A stretch of 64,000 nt of DNA from Leptolyngbya sp. SIOISBB (GTDB lineage Bacteria > Cyanobacteriota > Cyanobacteriia > Phormidesmidales > Phormidesmidaceae). Both the position numbers and the translations under genes were made by a program. The notes under the pieces are model-generated. The model was given only the letters and a program-made list of their open reading frames with translations, searched no databases and had not been told where the DNA came from. The stretch covers positions 2,914,001-2,978,000 of the forward strand of contig JAAHII010000001.1 in the NCBI GenBank assembly GCA_010671905.1, in the 5' to 3' direction. Within the stretch, counting starts at the first letter, position 1. Each line of letters starts with the position of its first letter. Shown piece by piece: positions 38,008 to 48,307 of this stretch.

Positions 38008-39882
38008 TTAGCGGGTTAAGGCAGGCGACTTGGCAAATAGCAGTTTGGCAGCGCCCTCAACCTGCACAAGGGGATGAATACTATCCGGCAAGTCTGGTAA
38101 GCGTACGATATCGTGGCGTGGAAAGGCAGCCTCTGGGAGGTCTTGGCCCATGGTGTAACGGTTATGAACAATGTAGTGCTGGGGTACAGACATCTCTGCC
38201 AGAGTGTCTGTCAGCCGGGTTGCCTCTGCCACAATGGCTGACTGGTTTTGCACCACGCCGATAAATTCTGTATGGGCCGGATCGGTCAAACGTTTTTGGG
38301 CATTCATGACTTGCTTTCTCAAACCGCGCAGACGACCGATCAGCTCGGTGCGACCAACCACATCCTGATACTTAATCCACAATTTAAAAATCCACGCCAA
38401 CCAATCGCCCAAAGCCGTGGGCATTTCTAGAAAACGTAGCAGATGACCGGTGGGGGCAGTATCCAAAACGATCAGTTGTTCTTGGTCTTGTTCCAACAGA
38501 TCCATCACAGTAATGAGGGAGAGCATTTCGTCGATACCAGGGAGAGCTTGGGCCACAATTTGCCGCCAGGCTTCTGGCCCATAGGCAATTTGCAGGCGAT
38601 CATCGCCCGTATCGCCACTCATCATTTCCGCCAATTCCCACAGATAGTCATCGCGGAATTTTTCGAGCACGACATCGGCATCCACCTCTTGAGCAGAGAG
38701 ATTAGGCGTCATCGCAACCGCCTCGTTAGAGAGTGGCGTCTCTAGGGCATCTCCTAGGGAATGAGCTGGATCGATAGACATCACCCGCACGGCAGCATGC
38801 GGGTGGCGTTGGGCTTGTCCCCACGCGATCGCGGCAGCGACAGTAGTTTTACCTACCCCGCCCTTGCCACCTAAAATCACCAGTCGCCGTCCCTCAGTGA
38901 TGAAATCGGGTAGCCCAGGAGCGAGCGGCGATGGCCAAGCTACGGGTTGGGTCTCGATCGCTTGATCTTGCCAAGTTTGGGTTAATGCTAGTCCGGCGAG
39001 TAAAGTTTGTAGTGCCGTGCTCCCAATCGGTTCTGTGGATTGCAGCGGGAGCCCCAACAGCGAGGGGGTTAGTTCAATCTGCGCGAACTGCTCAAGTTGG
39101 TGACGCTGCGGCATACTCCCCGTCAAACGGTTCACCAAAATACCGCCCACCGGGATCTGCAGCTTTGTTAATGCCTCGACAAAGCGCTCCGTCTCCCGTA
39201 GGCTGAGCGGCTCTGGAATCGCGACAACCCAACAAGCTGTCCGCTCAACGTCTTGCAACTGCGATCGCCCTGTGGCCAGATCCGCCGTCATGTCATCCAA
39301 AAACGTATCGGCTTCATCGGCGGTATAGCGGCCGGAGAGGGATTCGAGCATGTAGCGATGCTTGTCTTGAAAAAGTCGCAGCGAGGACAGCAGCGTATCC
39401 AGAAAATCCATCAGGCCAAACAGATTCAGCGTGTGACCACTCGGCGCCATATCCACGATGATGCGGTCAGCTTCGCCGGCCCGTAAGATACGTTGAATTT
39501 CGAGCAGGCCCATCAATTCATTTAAACCGGGCCAATCCATATCCCAGACGGGGGAAAGGTCTTCGTTATCGACAAAACTACCGCGCTCGACGAGCGTCTC
39601 TAACACCGCGCCGTAGTCAGCTTTGAACTTGACCAGCAAACGTTCTGCATCCAGTGCTCGCACCTTCAGGTTGGCAATGTCTGGATGCGATCGCACCTCG
39701 TCATCCACCGGCAACAGCAACACGTCTCCCAGGGAATGAGCTGGATCTGTCGACAACAGCAGTACCGTTTCTTGGGGGGCTTGCTGAGCCTGCTCTAGGG
39801 CGATCGCGCATGAAAACGTGGTCTTGCCTACGCCCCCTTTGCCACTTACTAACGTCAGTTGTGGTAATTCGATTCGCTGCAT
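38008..39882 (-). CDS. ArsA/GET3-family ATPase with two tandem ATPase domains
   Basis: A 624-residue protein made of two similar ArsA-type halves. Each has a deviant P-loop, SGKGGVGKTT at residues 13-22 and GGKGGVGKTT at 338-347, followed by STDPAHSLGD or SIDPAHSLGD. The switch II regions are DMAPSGHTL and DTAPTGHLL. Family members drive arsenite export or insert tail-anchored membrane proteins. No ars efflux or regulator genes are nearby and the arsenic-binding cysteines are not evident, so a protein-targeting role is equally likely. Confidence 0.85.
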   Translation of the reverse strand: MQRIELPQLTLVSGKGGVGKTTFSCAIALEQAQQAPQETVLLLSTDPAHSLGDVLLLPVDDEVRSHPDIANLKVRALDAERLLVKFKADYGAVLETLVERGSFVDNEDLSPVWDMDWPGLNELMGLLEIQRILRAGEADRIIVDMAPSGHTLNLFGLMDFLDTLLSSLRLFQDKHRYMLESLSGRYTADEADTFLDDMTADLATGRSQLQDVERTACWVVAIPEPLSLRETERFVEALTKLQIPVGGILVNRLTGSMPQRHQLEQFAQIELTPSLLGLPLQSTEPIGSTALQTLLAGLALTQTWQDQAIETQPVAWPSPLAPGLPDFITEGRRLVILGGKGGVGKTTVAAAIAWGQAQRHPHAAVRVMSIDPAHSLGDALETPLSNEAVAMTPNLSAQEVDADVVLEKFRDDYLWELAEMMSGDTGDDRLQIAYGPEAWRQIVAQALPGIDEMLSLITVMDLLEQDQEQLIVLDTAPTGHLLRFLEMPTALGDWLAWIFKLWIKYQDVVGRTELIGRLRGLRKQVMNAQKRLTDPAHTEFIGVVQNQSAIVAEATRLTDTLAEMSVPQHYIVHNRYTMGQDLPEAAFPRHDIVRLPDLPDSIHPLVQVEGAAKLLFAKSPALTR

Positions 39883-40278
39883 GAATCCTGCTGCCGTAGG
39901 GCCTATTCCCTTTTAAGCATGCCCAACTTTTTAGCGGTGACCCCTGACCAGGGGATATTCTCTACAAATTGTTGGAGTTTGGGGGCAATTGTAGCCACAG
40001 CGTTCTGGCAAGCAGGACATTGATCTCCAAGCGACGAGAACGATTGTCGGATACCAATCGTCCATGATGATGCGGCGACACCCCCAAGGATAAACATGAG
40101 TCATAGCCTGAATAGTGGTCTCTCAAGCTTGCAGACGCAGTACAGATTGTGGGGGATAAACGCATTATCACCTTCCATCAGTTTCTGGTGTCTGTGGGCC
40201 TGGGCCAATCGTTGAAGGCATGAGCGAACCCGAAACTCACCGCAAAGGAGGCGTGATCGCTGCCCCCCGGTTGAGCTT
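39883..40278. other. 396-bp gap with a doubtful small minus-strand frame
   Basis: A 64-codon minus-strand frame (39903-40097, ATG start) contains CPACQNAVATIAPKLQQF and ends GVTAKKLGMLKRE. It looks faintly protein-like but I do not recognise it. It could be a short gene just before the ArsA-type gene or a remnant. Confidence 0.25.
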
Positions 40279-41740
40279 TCAAACGCTGTTCAAGACGGTA
40301 TCAAGCTCGGCTGCGATCGCGAGCAACTCCATCTCTCGCCAACGTTTGCCCACAATTTGCATCCCCATCGGCAGCGCCTGCCGCGTACGCCCAATAGGAA
40401 TCACCACCGCCGGATGACCACTCAAGTTACAGGGCATGGTGTAAGCACCGTTAGCCAAAGCGTAGGGATAAGATCGGCCATCAATATCGATAGCGCTCCA
40501 AGCTGGCCGATGGGTAAACGCAGTCGTAGCCGCAACGGGGGTGATCCAGACATCCCAAGGATCTAACGCAGCTTCTAGTTCAGCAATCCAGCGATCGCGT
40601 TCTGTCAGCGCTTCAAAATACCCCTTCAGGCTAGGGTTAAGCAGTTCTGGTATCACCTGGGCAAAGTTGCCGAGCGATCGCAATTCCGGCTCGCCTTGGG
40701 TCGCCGACCGCCAGAGTTGGGTAACCGCACGTCTGAGCGTGTAGCGGTTGACTGGTTGCGCATAAAGATTCACATACACCGCTAGGCGTGTGTACAAGTT
40801 GAGAATAGTCGCGAGATTAAAGTCGGGGGGCTGCCAATCCGTCAGGGAGACCCCAGTGGCCAGCAAAGTGGGTTTGACTGATTGTAAGGCGCTGCGGATT
40901 TCTTGCCCCACCGGCACCGCCGCCCATTCAGCGCTCCAAGCAATGCGGAGTTGCGATAGCAACTTGTCAGCAGGAACATCTAAGGGCATGAGAGGCACGT
41001 CTGGGCGACGGCGATCAATCCCTGCCATCACTGCAAAGCCTAGCCGCAGATCGGCTATTGAGCGGGCAAAACAGCCCACTGTCATCATGTGTCGCAAACA
41101 GGTCGGCATCCCAGGCACTTCAGGAATTTGCCCAGCGGTCGAAATTCGGCGATCCGTGGACTTGAGGCCATAGACACCACAAAAATGCGCTGGCTGCCGC
41201 ACTGAGCCCGCAAAGTCATTGCCGACATCAAAAGGGGACAAATGCGCCGCCACGGCTGCGGCACTGCCCCCCGAACTGCCCCCCGGTGTGTAGTCAACGT
41301 GCCAAGGATTGTTGACCCGAGCAAATAAAGAATTGGTGCTTTGATAATCGCCCGCCAATTCAGCCAGATTGGTTTTGCCCATAATGACAGCACCAGCAGC
41401 CCGGAGTCGCGCAACGATCGTCGCATCCTGAGTGGGCACATAATCTTTTAGCGGCAGATAGCCAGCTGTAGTGCGCAAACCCGCCGTTTCAAAAATGTCC
41501 TTAATCGTAATCGGGACACCATGCAGCGGCCCCCAGGTTTCCCCTTGCGCGATCGCCGTATCCGCCAGTTGCGCCTGATGTCTTGCTCCCGCTTCGTCAT
41601 AACGTACAAATGGCATTGAGTTCATCATTACGGCCAGCAATCTGCGTGAGATGGGCTTCCAATACTTAAGTTGAAGACACCGCGCGATCGCGAATCATGG
41701 CGGCCAGTTGATGCGCTGGCAAAGCATTAAGAGCAGCCAT
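40279..41740 (-). pseudogene. amidase signature-family hydrolase, broken by a stop and a frameshift
   Basis: Amidase with Ser-cisSer-Lys chemistry: Lys in ITIKDIFET, Ser in GGSSGGSAAA and Ser in GNDFAGSVRQP. The intact frame covers 40279-41640. The true N-terminus is upstream in another frame from ATG 41740 (LPAHQLAAMIRDRAVSST), broken by TAA at 41666-41668 where homologues have Glu. A further one-base shift at the T3 run (41608-41610) joins IAGRNDELNAI to RYDEAGARHQ. Two lesions in 120 bases make a true pseudogene more likely than in the other cases. Substrate is unknown; GatA is unlikely. Confidence 0.75.
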
Positions 41741-42048
41741 ACAAATTTTGTTGTGTCAAAAAAACACGAACCATCCTGTCTGCTACTTTGGGTAAATCTC
41801 TGTAAACTTGCCAATCAGTAGCCGTAGCAGCACAACGCTTTCTATGACCTATTATCAGTCCCTGTTGCCGCACGACTGATCGTGCGACACACCTCAAGCC
41901 GAATGCTAGATGGAAAACAGTCACCGGGGAAAAACTTTGTTACCCTCAACTTGTGAGGTTTGATGCTGGTTTCATTTAGAGAACGGATTGTTCATGCTTT
42001 GCCTTTAGCCCTTCGTGAATTGATTCATAGAATCAAATTTGTATTTCT
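41741..42048. other. 308-bp gap, no gene seen
   Basis: Divergent gap between the amidase remnant and ybaK; promoters expected on both strands but none clear. Confidence 0.4.
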
Positions 42049-42516
42049 ATGAAGACGAATGCCGCCAGAATCCTTGAACAACAACGAGTTCCATACGAAC
42101 TGCTGACCTACGACGTTGACCCCAATGACTTGGCAGCAGAACGGGCCGCTGACAAGTTGGGGCTACCCTATGAGCGAGTCTTTAAAACCTTAGTGGTACG
42201 AGGCGATGCGTCTGGCGTTTGTTTAGCAGTTATTCCAGCGAATGCTCGCCTTGACCTCAAAGCCCTCGCCAAAATGTCGGACAACAAAAAGATCGAAACT
42301 GTTCCCCTCAAAGAGGTCCAGAATTTGACGGGATATATTCGCGGCGGTGTCACGGCCTTAGGCTGCAAAAAACCGTATCCCGTATTTATTGATATCTCGG
42401 CTACTCATTTTGACAGCATTGCCATCTCGGCAGGCAAGCGTGGCCATATGCTAATGCTGTCTCCAACTACCTATCAAATCACCGTTCAAGGAACAATTGG
42501 CGCGATCACTCACTGA
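42049..42516 (+). CDS. ybaK: Cys-tRNA(Pro) deacylase, YbaK/EbsC type
   Basis: Hydrolyses mischarged Cys-tRNA-Pro. A 155-residue single domain with the family's catalytic Lys in PYERVFKTLVV, then NKKIETVPLKEV, LTGYIRGGVTALG and PVFIDISA. Starts with ATG at 42049. A terminator-like stem follows. Confidence 0.93.
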   Translation: MKTNAARILEQQRVPYELLTYDVDPNDLAAERAADKLGLPYERVFKTLVVRGDASGVCLAVIPANARLDLKALAKMSDNKKIETVPLKEVQNLTGYIRGGVTALGCKKPYPVFIDISATHFDSIAISAGKRGHMLMLSPTTYQITVQGTIGAITH

Positions 42517-42518
42517 TC

Positions 42519-42547
42519 ACAGTGCCTGACGACCCGTTAGGCACTGT
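42519..42547 (+). terminator. hairpin after ybaK
   Basis: A 9-bp perfect stem (ACAGTGCCT with AGGCACTGT) around an 11-nt loop, three bases after the ybaK stop. There is no T-run. It lies between convergent genes. Confidence 0.5.
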
Positions 42548-42572
42548 CACTATCGCCCTAATACGCGCTCAT

Positions 42573-43487
42573 TTACGCATACCGAAACTGCAATAGCAGT
42601 CGGTGATTTTGCGAGGGCGGATAAACACGATGAAAGCAAGATGGGTCTTGAAAGAAGCCAAATCCAGCTTGTCCCAAAATTGTGAGTTCTGAGTCTTGGC
42701 CATAATGCTGATATAGCACTGCGGCATCTTGTCTACACGATCGCAGCAACATCCACCACGGTTTGCTGTTGTGAGATCGCCGCAGCATAATGTGGGGCCC
42801 AGCTTCAAGGCTGAGCACGGGCGTCATGTAGAAATACGCAGTCACAAAGTTATAGCCCGCAATATCGTAGTGGTAATTGGTCGGTGGATATTGCTTTTGG
42901 ATGGCGGTCAAAGGCTGACGGGTTTGTAAACTCCAGGTGAGATGACAGGAAATGCGATCTGGCACATAGCCTAAATAACCTCGGGCTAAGCCCAGTAAGA
43001 TGGGGTCTTGACTGAGTTGATCAATTTCCGGGCACTTTGTCGGTTCAGCAACCAAAGCCCGTACAGGCTGATGGCCATCCAATAAATAACCGGCACGATC
43101 CAAAGATGACACCTTAAACATCGGTTCATAATTGGGTTCAAAACACTCCTGTTGACAGGCATAGGCATAAATGGTGTCAACCACATCCAAGGGAATCTGT
43201 AGTCCAAAGGCCACTCCTTCTTGCTGAGTGGCTGCCAACATGTCAGCGGTAGCGATAGTTTGTAATGTCGTGGGCTGTGTGTACGCTAGGGGCTCTGCCG
43301 CTGTTGGCTGCGATCGCCGTCGCCAGTAGCTATACAGTTGCCGAAATCGCCGAAACCGCCCCAAACGCTGTCCCCCTGTAAACAAACGTTCATAGGTTTT
43401 GCGTAAAGTGGCATTAGGCAACTGACGGGTACGAACAGTTGGTGCCAGCACTTTGCCAATGTGTGATTGCTGTTTGGGGTTAATCAT
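42573..43487 (-). CDS. phytanoyl-CoA dioxygenase-like (PhyH) protein
   Basis: Probably an Fe(II)/2-oxoglutarate-dependent oxygenase. NYHYDIAGYNFVTAYFYM supplies the HxD pair, PSCFHRVYP the distal His and LLLQFRY the 2OG-binding Arg. About 304 residues from ATG 43487; the frame is open further up to 43562, but that extension looks non-coding. The N-terminal 70 residues are very Arg-rich (GRFRRFRQLYSYWRRR). Substrate unknown. Confidence 0.68.
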   Translation of the reverse strand: MINPKQQSHIGKVLAPTVRTRQLPNATLRKTYERLFTGGQRLGRFRRFRQLYSYWRRRSQPTAAEPLAYTQPTTLQTIATADMLAATQQEGVAFGLQIPLDVVDTIYAYACQQECFEPNYEPMFKVSSLDRAGYLLDGHQPVRALVAEPTKCPEIDQLSQDPILLGLARGYLGYVPDRISCHLTWSLQTRQPLTAIQKQYPPTNYHYDIAGYNFVTAYFYMTPVLSLEAGPHIMLRRSHNSKPWWMLLRSCRQDAAVLYQHYGQDSELTILGQAGFGFFQDPSCFHRVYPPSQNHRLLLQFRYA

Positions 43488-43924
43488 CTCTTTATCATCA
43501 AACTTTCTGTATGAAACCGTTGACGATGCTTCGGTGCAGCACAGCCAGATGGGAGACGCCAACCGAGGCTTGGATTTCAGGATGTGCCAGTCATGTAGAT
43601 GGCGAAGGAGCTCAGTGGAGGCATGGGTGTCGGCCTGTATTTACAAGTAGATAATTGCGTTGTGGGTTCACTCAATTGAAAGTGGATGCTGCCAGACCGA
43701 GGCTTGCTCAGGGAATATACTGAAGCCGTGATGCCTGATCCGGAATTGACATGTCAACTGCTTGATGAAACATGGCGATATGACGGTCAATCTAGCTGGT
43801 ACATCGAGGTTTGAGAGCCTCACCTTTGATCCTGTAGCGTCTGTCAGATAAGCAGTCGTTCGACCGCGTCAACTGGTTTTGTCTGCCGGTCAGTAGTAAA
43901 CAGGTGGTCACTACACTGAGCCGG
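43488..43924. other. 437-bp gap, no gene seen
   Basis: Upstream region of the PhyH-like gene and downstream region of coaE; no repeat or RNA recognised. Confidence 0.4.
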
Positions 43925-44527
43925 TTACGGGGCAAATGCTGCATCCTTCAAAGCAGCGTCGATTTGTTGATAGAGATGCGTCAGCGTCATTTCGTTATCA
44001 AGCACGACCTCAGCTTGTTCTGCTTTTTTGGCCAGTGGCCACTGATTGTGAATATGCATTTCAGCCGCTGTTTGGGAGAGTTGGCTACGGGTCATGAGGC
44101 GCTGCAGTTGGGTAGCGGCCGAACAGCTGACCACCCAAACCTCGGTGACCTGATCGGTCAAATTGGCCTCAAACAATAAGGGAATCACCTGCACGATGAC
44201 GGGGGCTTGTGCGTGCTGCGCCATGTCTTTGTCAAAGCATTGACGCACAAACGGATGAATTTGTTGCTCTAGCCAGGTTTTCTCGGTGGCATCTTGGAAA
44301 ATGAGTTGACCCAGTTGAGAACGATCAAGCGTGCCATCGGCCAGCAAAATCGGCTGACCATAGCGCTGGGCAATCGCCGCTAAAATCGGCGACCCTAGCT
44401 CGACCGCTTGGCGGGCATACACATCAGCATCTAGCACCGGCAACCCGTGCTGAGTTTCCAGATACTGAGCAACGGTGGATTTCCCGGTGGCGATACCGCC
44501 CGTTAAACCGATGATGCGCTGGTCCAT
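43925..44527 (-). CDS. coaE: dephospho-CoA kinase
   Basis: Phosphorylates the ribose of dephospho-CoA, the last step of coenzyme A synthesis. P-loop GLTGGIATGKST at residues 7-18, DADVYARQAVE for the acceptor site and VIPLLFEANL mark the family. Length 200. Its start overlaps the end of hemD by 25 bp, so the two are co-expressed. Confidence 0.95.
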   Translation of the reverse strand: MDQRIIGLTGGIATGKSTVAQYLETQHGLPVLDADVYARQAVELGSPILAAIAQRYGQPILLADGTLDRSQLGQLIFQDATEKTWLEQQIHPFVRQCFDKDMAQHAQAPVIVQVIPLLFEANLTDQVTEVWVVSCSAATQLQRLMTRSQLSQTAAEMHIHNQWPLAKKAEQAEVVLDNEMTLTHLYQQIDAALKDAAFAP

Positions 44528-45306
44528 TGCGTAATTGCCTTGGTGAGCCCTTCCAGAGTATATTCGGTCGCTTCAATATCCACGCGACCGAGCAATTCGT
44601 GGCAAGTATCAGAGGTTTTTGGCCCAATAGAGGCGATCGCCACCGTCTCCAAATAGTCGCCCCAGCTCTCGCCCAGCCCCTGCCGCAAAAGTTTGCAGGT
44701 ATGGCGCACTGTCTTTGAACTCGCAAATGTAAGTACTTGAACTTGGCCGGACTTGAGGGCGGAGATCGCGGTTGCATCGGGAACTTGTGGACAACCCGAT
44801 TCGTAGGCCGGCACTTCCGTCACCGTGGCCCCTGCCGCCGTCATTTCTCTTACCAACACTGCTCGCCCACCACTCTCGACCCGAGGAAAGAGGATCCTCA
44901 ATCCCTGAACTGGCTCAGGAAAGGTGGCGACGAGCGAGTCAGCGACAAAATCTGGAGGAATGAAATCGGCTTGAAACCCTTGCTGCTGCAGCACACTCGC
45001 AGTTTTTGTGCCGACCACTGCTAGCTTCAACCGCTTGAGATCGGCCGGATTACCCACTGTCTGCAAGCGCTGCCAGCAAAAGGTCACCGCATTAGCCGAG
45101 GTCAAAATTAGCCAGTCATAAGTGTTGAGCTGCGCGATCGCCTCATCCAGGGGCTGCCAACTCGTCGGTGGACAAATCTCTAGGGCGGGCATTTCCAATA
45201 CTTTAAGGCCCACAGTTCGTAGCAACTCTGTGAACTGGCTGGACTGACCCGCCGCACGCGTCACCAGCACAGTGACAGGAGAGTGAGGAGATAGCAAGCG
45301 AGTCAT
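44503..45306 (-). CDS. hemD: uroporphyrinogen-III synthase
   Basis: Cyclises hydroxymethylbilane to uroporphyrinogen III for haem, chlorophyll and phycobilin synthesis. Weakly conserved family recognised by VTRAAGQSSQFTELL, YDWLILTSANAVTFCW, LKLAVVGTKTASVL, RILFPRVESGGR, TFASSKTVRHT and ASIGPKTSDTC. Length 267. It overlaps coaE by 25 bp. Confidence 0.92.
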   Translation of the reverse strand: MTRLLSPHSPVTVLVTRAAGQSSQFTELLRTVGLKVLEMPALEICPPTSWQPLDEAIAQLNTYDWLILTSANAVTFCWQRLQTVGNPADLKRLKLAVVGTKTASVLQQQGFQADFIPPDFVADSLVATFPEPVQGLRILFPRVESGGRAVLVREMTAAGATVTEVPAYESGCPQVPDATAISALKSGQVQVLTFASSKTVRHTCKLLRQGLGESWGDYLETVAIASIGPKTSDTCHELLGRVDIEATEYTLEGLTKAITQWTSASSV

Positions 45307-45371
45307 ATATCTAGCCGATCGAAACTTGTGTCTTCAGTGTAAAACCCCTGTGAACGATCGCTGCTGGTTGG

Positions 45372-45662
45372 TCACGACTTCACTTTTTGTTTGGCCAACC
45401 ATTCGGCATGACGCTGAATCTTAGAATCAATCTGGATGCTCTCTAGGGTAGGAAAATATTTTGCCAGAGTCCTTTCATCGTAATGATCGTGCAGGCCATC
45501 GTGGCAGAGGCGACAGATCCAGATTGCCTGGCTCAACTCAGCCTTGGCATAGGTCTTCCTAAAGCGGGTGCGGCGATGCAGCTTTTTGGGAATCAAGTGG
45601 TGAAATGCCAGCTTCAGCGATCGCCCACACAAGGGACATTCACCAGATTGAGCAGTTGCCAA
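45372..45662 (-). CDS. HNH endonuclease-type small protein
   Basis: A 96-residue protein with a zinc-type HNH fold: CPLCGRS, the central FHHLIPKKLH, then CRLCHDGLHDHY. This is the YisB-like subgroup rather than a homing endonuclease. It lies between argB and hemD on the same strand, 65 bp before hemD. Function unknown; DNA cleavage is inferred from the motif only. Confidence 0.8.
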   Translation of the reverse strand: MATAQSGECPLCGRSLKLAFHHLIPKKLHRRTRFRKTYAKAELSQAIWICRLCHDGLHDHYDERTLAKYFPTLESIQIDSKIQRHAEWLAKQKVKS

Positions 45663-45757
45663 AGGGTCTCATTCATTTGCTCTACACGCAATAGTGTAAA
45701 AAGTTCGCTCGCCGCTTGCCCATCCGACGTGTTGGATCTGGGTCGCAGGGCATTGAA

Positions 45758-46660
45758 CTATTTCGAAAATTCCGACGCCACGAGCATTGAGCCAATGCCA
45801 GTGTCACTAAAAATCTCCAACAAAAGCGCGTGGTTGATGCGGCCATCCAAAATATGGGTAGCCCCGACCCCTTGAGCAAGCGATCGCACACAACACTGCA
45901 CTTTCGGAATCATGCCACCCGCGACGACACCTTCGTCAATCAGCTGTCGCGCTTCGCGAATATCCAACTTCGGGAGCAGCGTACTGGGATCTTTGTAATC
46001 GCGCAGAATGCCGCGTGTATCCGTCAGCAGGATCAGCTTTTCCGCATTCAGCGCAGCGGCGAGTTCCCCAGCGACGGTATCGGCATTGATGTTATAGGCC
46101 TGTCCAGTGTCATCGGAGGCAACGCTAGAAATCACGGGAATATAGCCGTCTTCGACCAATGCTTTGACCAGTCCCGGCTCGATATTGGTCACATCACCGA
46201 CAAATCCCACATCGGCATTCCCCTGAGAACGCGCCGTAATCAGGTTGCCGTCTTTGCCACAGAGACCCACAGCTTGCCCTCCCGCCTGATTGATCAGCGA
46301 GACTAGTTCTTTATTCACTCGCCCGACCAACACCATTTCCACCACGTCCATCGTCTGGGCATCGGTCACCCGCAGACCATCTTTGAACTGCGGCTCGATG
46401 TTGAGCTTGGTGAGCCAGGTATTGATTTCGGGGCCACCGCCATGTACCACCACCGGCCGAATGCCCACACAAGCCATAAACACAATGTCACGGACGACGC
46501 TGGCTTTTAAAGTGCTGTCTTTCATCGCGGCCCCGCCGTACTTCACCACCACCGTGCGCCCGCTAAATTTTTGAATGTAGGGCAGCGCCTCACTCAAGAT
46601 GCGGACGCGATCGACATCGGTTTCTAAAAGGCCGCTGGGAGGCGCAGGCTGGTTACTCAT
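45758..46660 (-). CDS. argB: acetylglutamate kinase
   Basis: Phosphorylates N-acetylglutamate, the controlled step of arginine synthesis; in cyanobacteria it is activated by PII (GlnB). Markers are [51 protein letters not shown] and [10 protein letters not shown]. The N-terminal helix needed for hexamer formation and arginine inhibition is present ([17 protein letters not shown]). Length 300. It follows aroK by 31 bp. Confidence 0.97.
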   Translation of the reverse strand: MSNQPAPPSGLLETDVDRVRILSEALPYIQKFSGRTVVVKYGGAAMKDSTLKASVVRDIVFMACVGIRPVVVHGGGPEINTWLTKLNIEPQFKDGLRVTDAQTMDVVEMVLVGRVNKELVSLINQAGGQAVGLCGKDGNLITARSQGNADVGFVGDVTNIEPGLVKALVEDGYIPVISSVASDDTGQAYNINADTVAGELAAALNAEKLILLTDTRGILRDYKDPSTLLPKLDIREARQLIDEGVVAGGMIPKVQCCVRSLAQGVGATHILDGRINHALLLEIFSDTGIGSMLVASEFSK

Positions 46661-46691
46661 AATTCTGAGAAAGTTTCGCTTTCGTAGTGTA

Positions 46692-47270
46692 TCAACCGTC
46701 GGCAGTCACCGATGCCGGTGGTGGCAAGATGCGATCGCGCAGCCGAGCTATCAGGCGATCGCCAATCACCTCAGCTGTTTCTCCCGGTATGACAGTCAGG
46801 TGAATGTCAGCTTGGGCATAGCGGGCCTGGCGATCGCTGAGCAAGTTCGCCAAATGTGATGGCCAGTCGGGCCGTTGCAGCAGCGGTCGACTCGCATCCC
46901 CTTGCAGTCGTCGCACCAATTCTTCCACCGGCACATCAATCCACACGACCACGCCCTGGCGCAAATGCCACCAATTCTCTTGATCCAGCACGATACCGCC
47001 CCCGGTGGCAATGACCATCCGCGTATAGGGGGAAAGTTGACTGAGGACCTGACTCTCTAAAGTCCGAAACTCCGCCTCCCCAGCCGAGGCAAAAATTTCT
47101 GGTATCGGCTGCTGCGCGGCCTGCTCAATCACCGTATCCGTATCGCAAAAGCGGTAGCCCAATTTTTGGGCCATCAATTGGCCCAGGGTGGATTTTCCGG
47201 CCCCCATCATGCCGACCAGGTAAAGATTAGCTCCTCGGAGGAGGTCAACGGCTAACGAATCTGACATCAA
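46692..47270 (-). CDS. aroK: shikimate kinase
   Basis: Phosphorylates shikimate in chorismate synthesis. P-loop [12 protein letters not shown] near residues 20-31, [10 protein letters not shown] for substrate Asp, ATGGGIVL as the GGG loop and [12 protein letters not shown] as the lid region. Length 192. It sits directly upstream of argB in a run of minus-strand biosynthetic genes. Confidence 0.96.
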   Translation of the reverse strand: MMSDSLAVDLLRGANLYLVGMMGAGKSTLGQLMAQKLGYRFCDTDTVIEQAAQQPIPEIFASAGEAEFRTLESQVLSQLSPYTRMVIATGGGIVLDQENWWHLRQGVVVWIDVPVEELVRRLQGDASRPLLQRPDWPSHLANLLSDRQARYAQADIHLTVIPGETAEVIGDRLIARLRDRILPPPASVTADG

Positions 47271-47337
47271 ATCGATTAGTGAGGTATGCGTCTTAATGGC
47301 ATTACCGTATCAAAGATCAGGAGGTGCGATCGCGCCC

Positions 47338-48229
47338 TTAATGCTCGTCATCTAACGGCGGGCGAGGCGGAATAATGACTCGGTAATCAGCATCGTAGAC
47401 TTCATCATTCCTACTGGGATCATCCGGTGGTGCATAAATGGAGTCACGACGAGAGGCTCGCTCCGATCCCTCATATTTTTTGGGCATAGGCGGTATCCGC
47501 GAGGGGATTATCCGGCGAGTCCCAATCTTCCCAACCATCCTCAATTTCATCGAGGGTATCTTGCACCTCGCTGCCGCCAGGGGGCACGTACACCGTATCT
47601 CGCGCCGAGTCATCCCAACCCTTGTCCAAATCATGAATGGTGGCTTCGGCTTTATCGCGATCGCGCCGCTGGCGACGGTCAAAATTTTCCGCTCCGGGCT
47701 GATTACCGCTGGCATCTGACCACTCTTGCCAAGCACTGGGTTTATTGCGTTGCCCCCAAACTTGCCAGTCTTCTGCCGCCACGGCATTGCTAGGGGGCGG
47801 CGAGCCCGGTCGCGAACGGGGGCGGGGTTCATTCCGAGGAGCCTGACGACGGTCATCCCGGTTCGTAGCATTGCGACGGAAGAAGTCTTGGGGCGATCGC
47901 ACGTTCCAGCCTCGGTTACGCTGCTGGGTAGTCCCGTCAGGAGATCGACCGGCATCGGGATGAGGCGGCACGTCTGATTTCACGTTCCAACGTCGACGAT
48001 TAGAGCGATTCGCGGGAGCCAGTTTGATATCTGCGAGGGTAGCGATGGTGATCGTGGTGAGGGCTCCGAGGGCGATCGCTGCAGTTAGCCATACTCCCAG
48101 CGGCAAAGTCACCGACTGGAAGCCTAAAAAGTTCAGAGCTAGGGTTGGCGTCAAATTTTGCCAAGCCAAAATGACTAGAGCAGCGACTATGAGAGTTGCA
48201 ACGATGAGTTTGGGGGCTTGTTTTCCCAT
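47338..48229 (-). CDS. LapA-like membrane protein, interrupted by one frameshift in an A6 run
   Basis: Two N-terminal membrane helices (LIVATLIVAALVILAW and LPLGVWLTAAIALGALTT) are followed by a long Arg/Pro/Asp-rich cytoplasmic tail. The first frame ends at 47471 just after TAYAQKI. Dropping one A from the A6 run (T6 on the plus strand, 47476-47481) continues into KYEGSERASRRDSIY and EVYDADYRVIIPPRPP, the ending expected from cyanobacterial LapA homologues. About 296 residues. Function unknown. The stop follows the slippery run at once, so slippage is a third option beside error or mutation. Confidence 0.72.
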
Positions 48230-48307
48230 GGTGGGAACCTCTCCACAGCAATCCCCCTTATCCTAAAAACCTGGCTGGCATCAACAACCGCTTTCCTGCT
48301 GATCCCT

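Noticed and set aside
38008-41740. Linked defence or arsenic-resistance system formed by the ArsA-type ATPase and the amidase
   Set aside because: The genes are about 400 bp apart, the amidase is broken, and no partner genes of any known system are present.
45372-45662. HNH gene as part of a restriction or mobile system
   Set aside because: It sits inside a run of biosynthetic genes with no methylase, recombinase or intron features.
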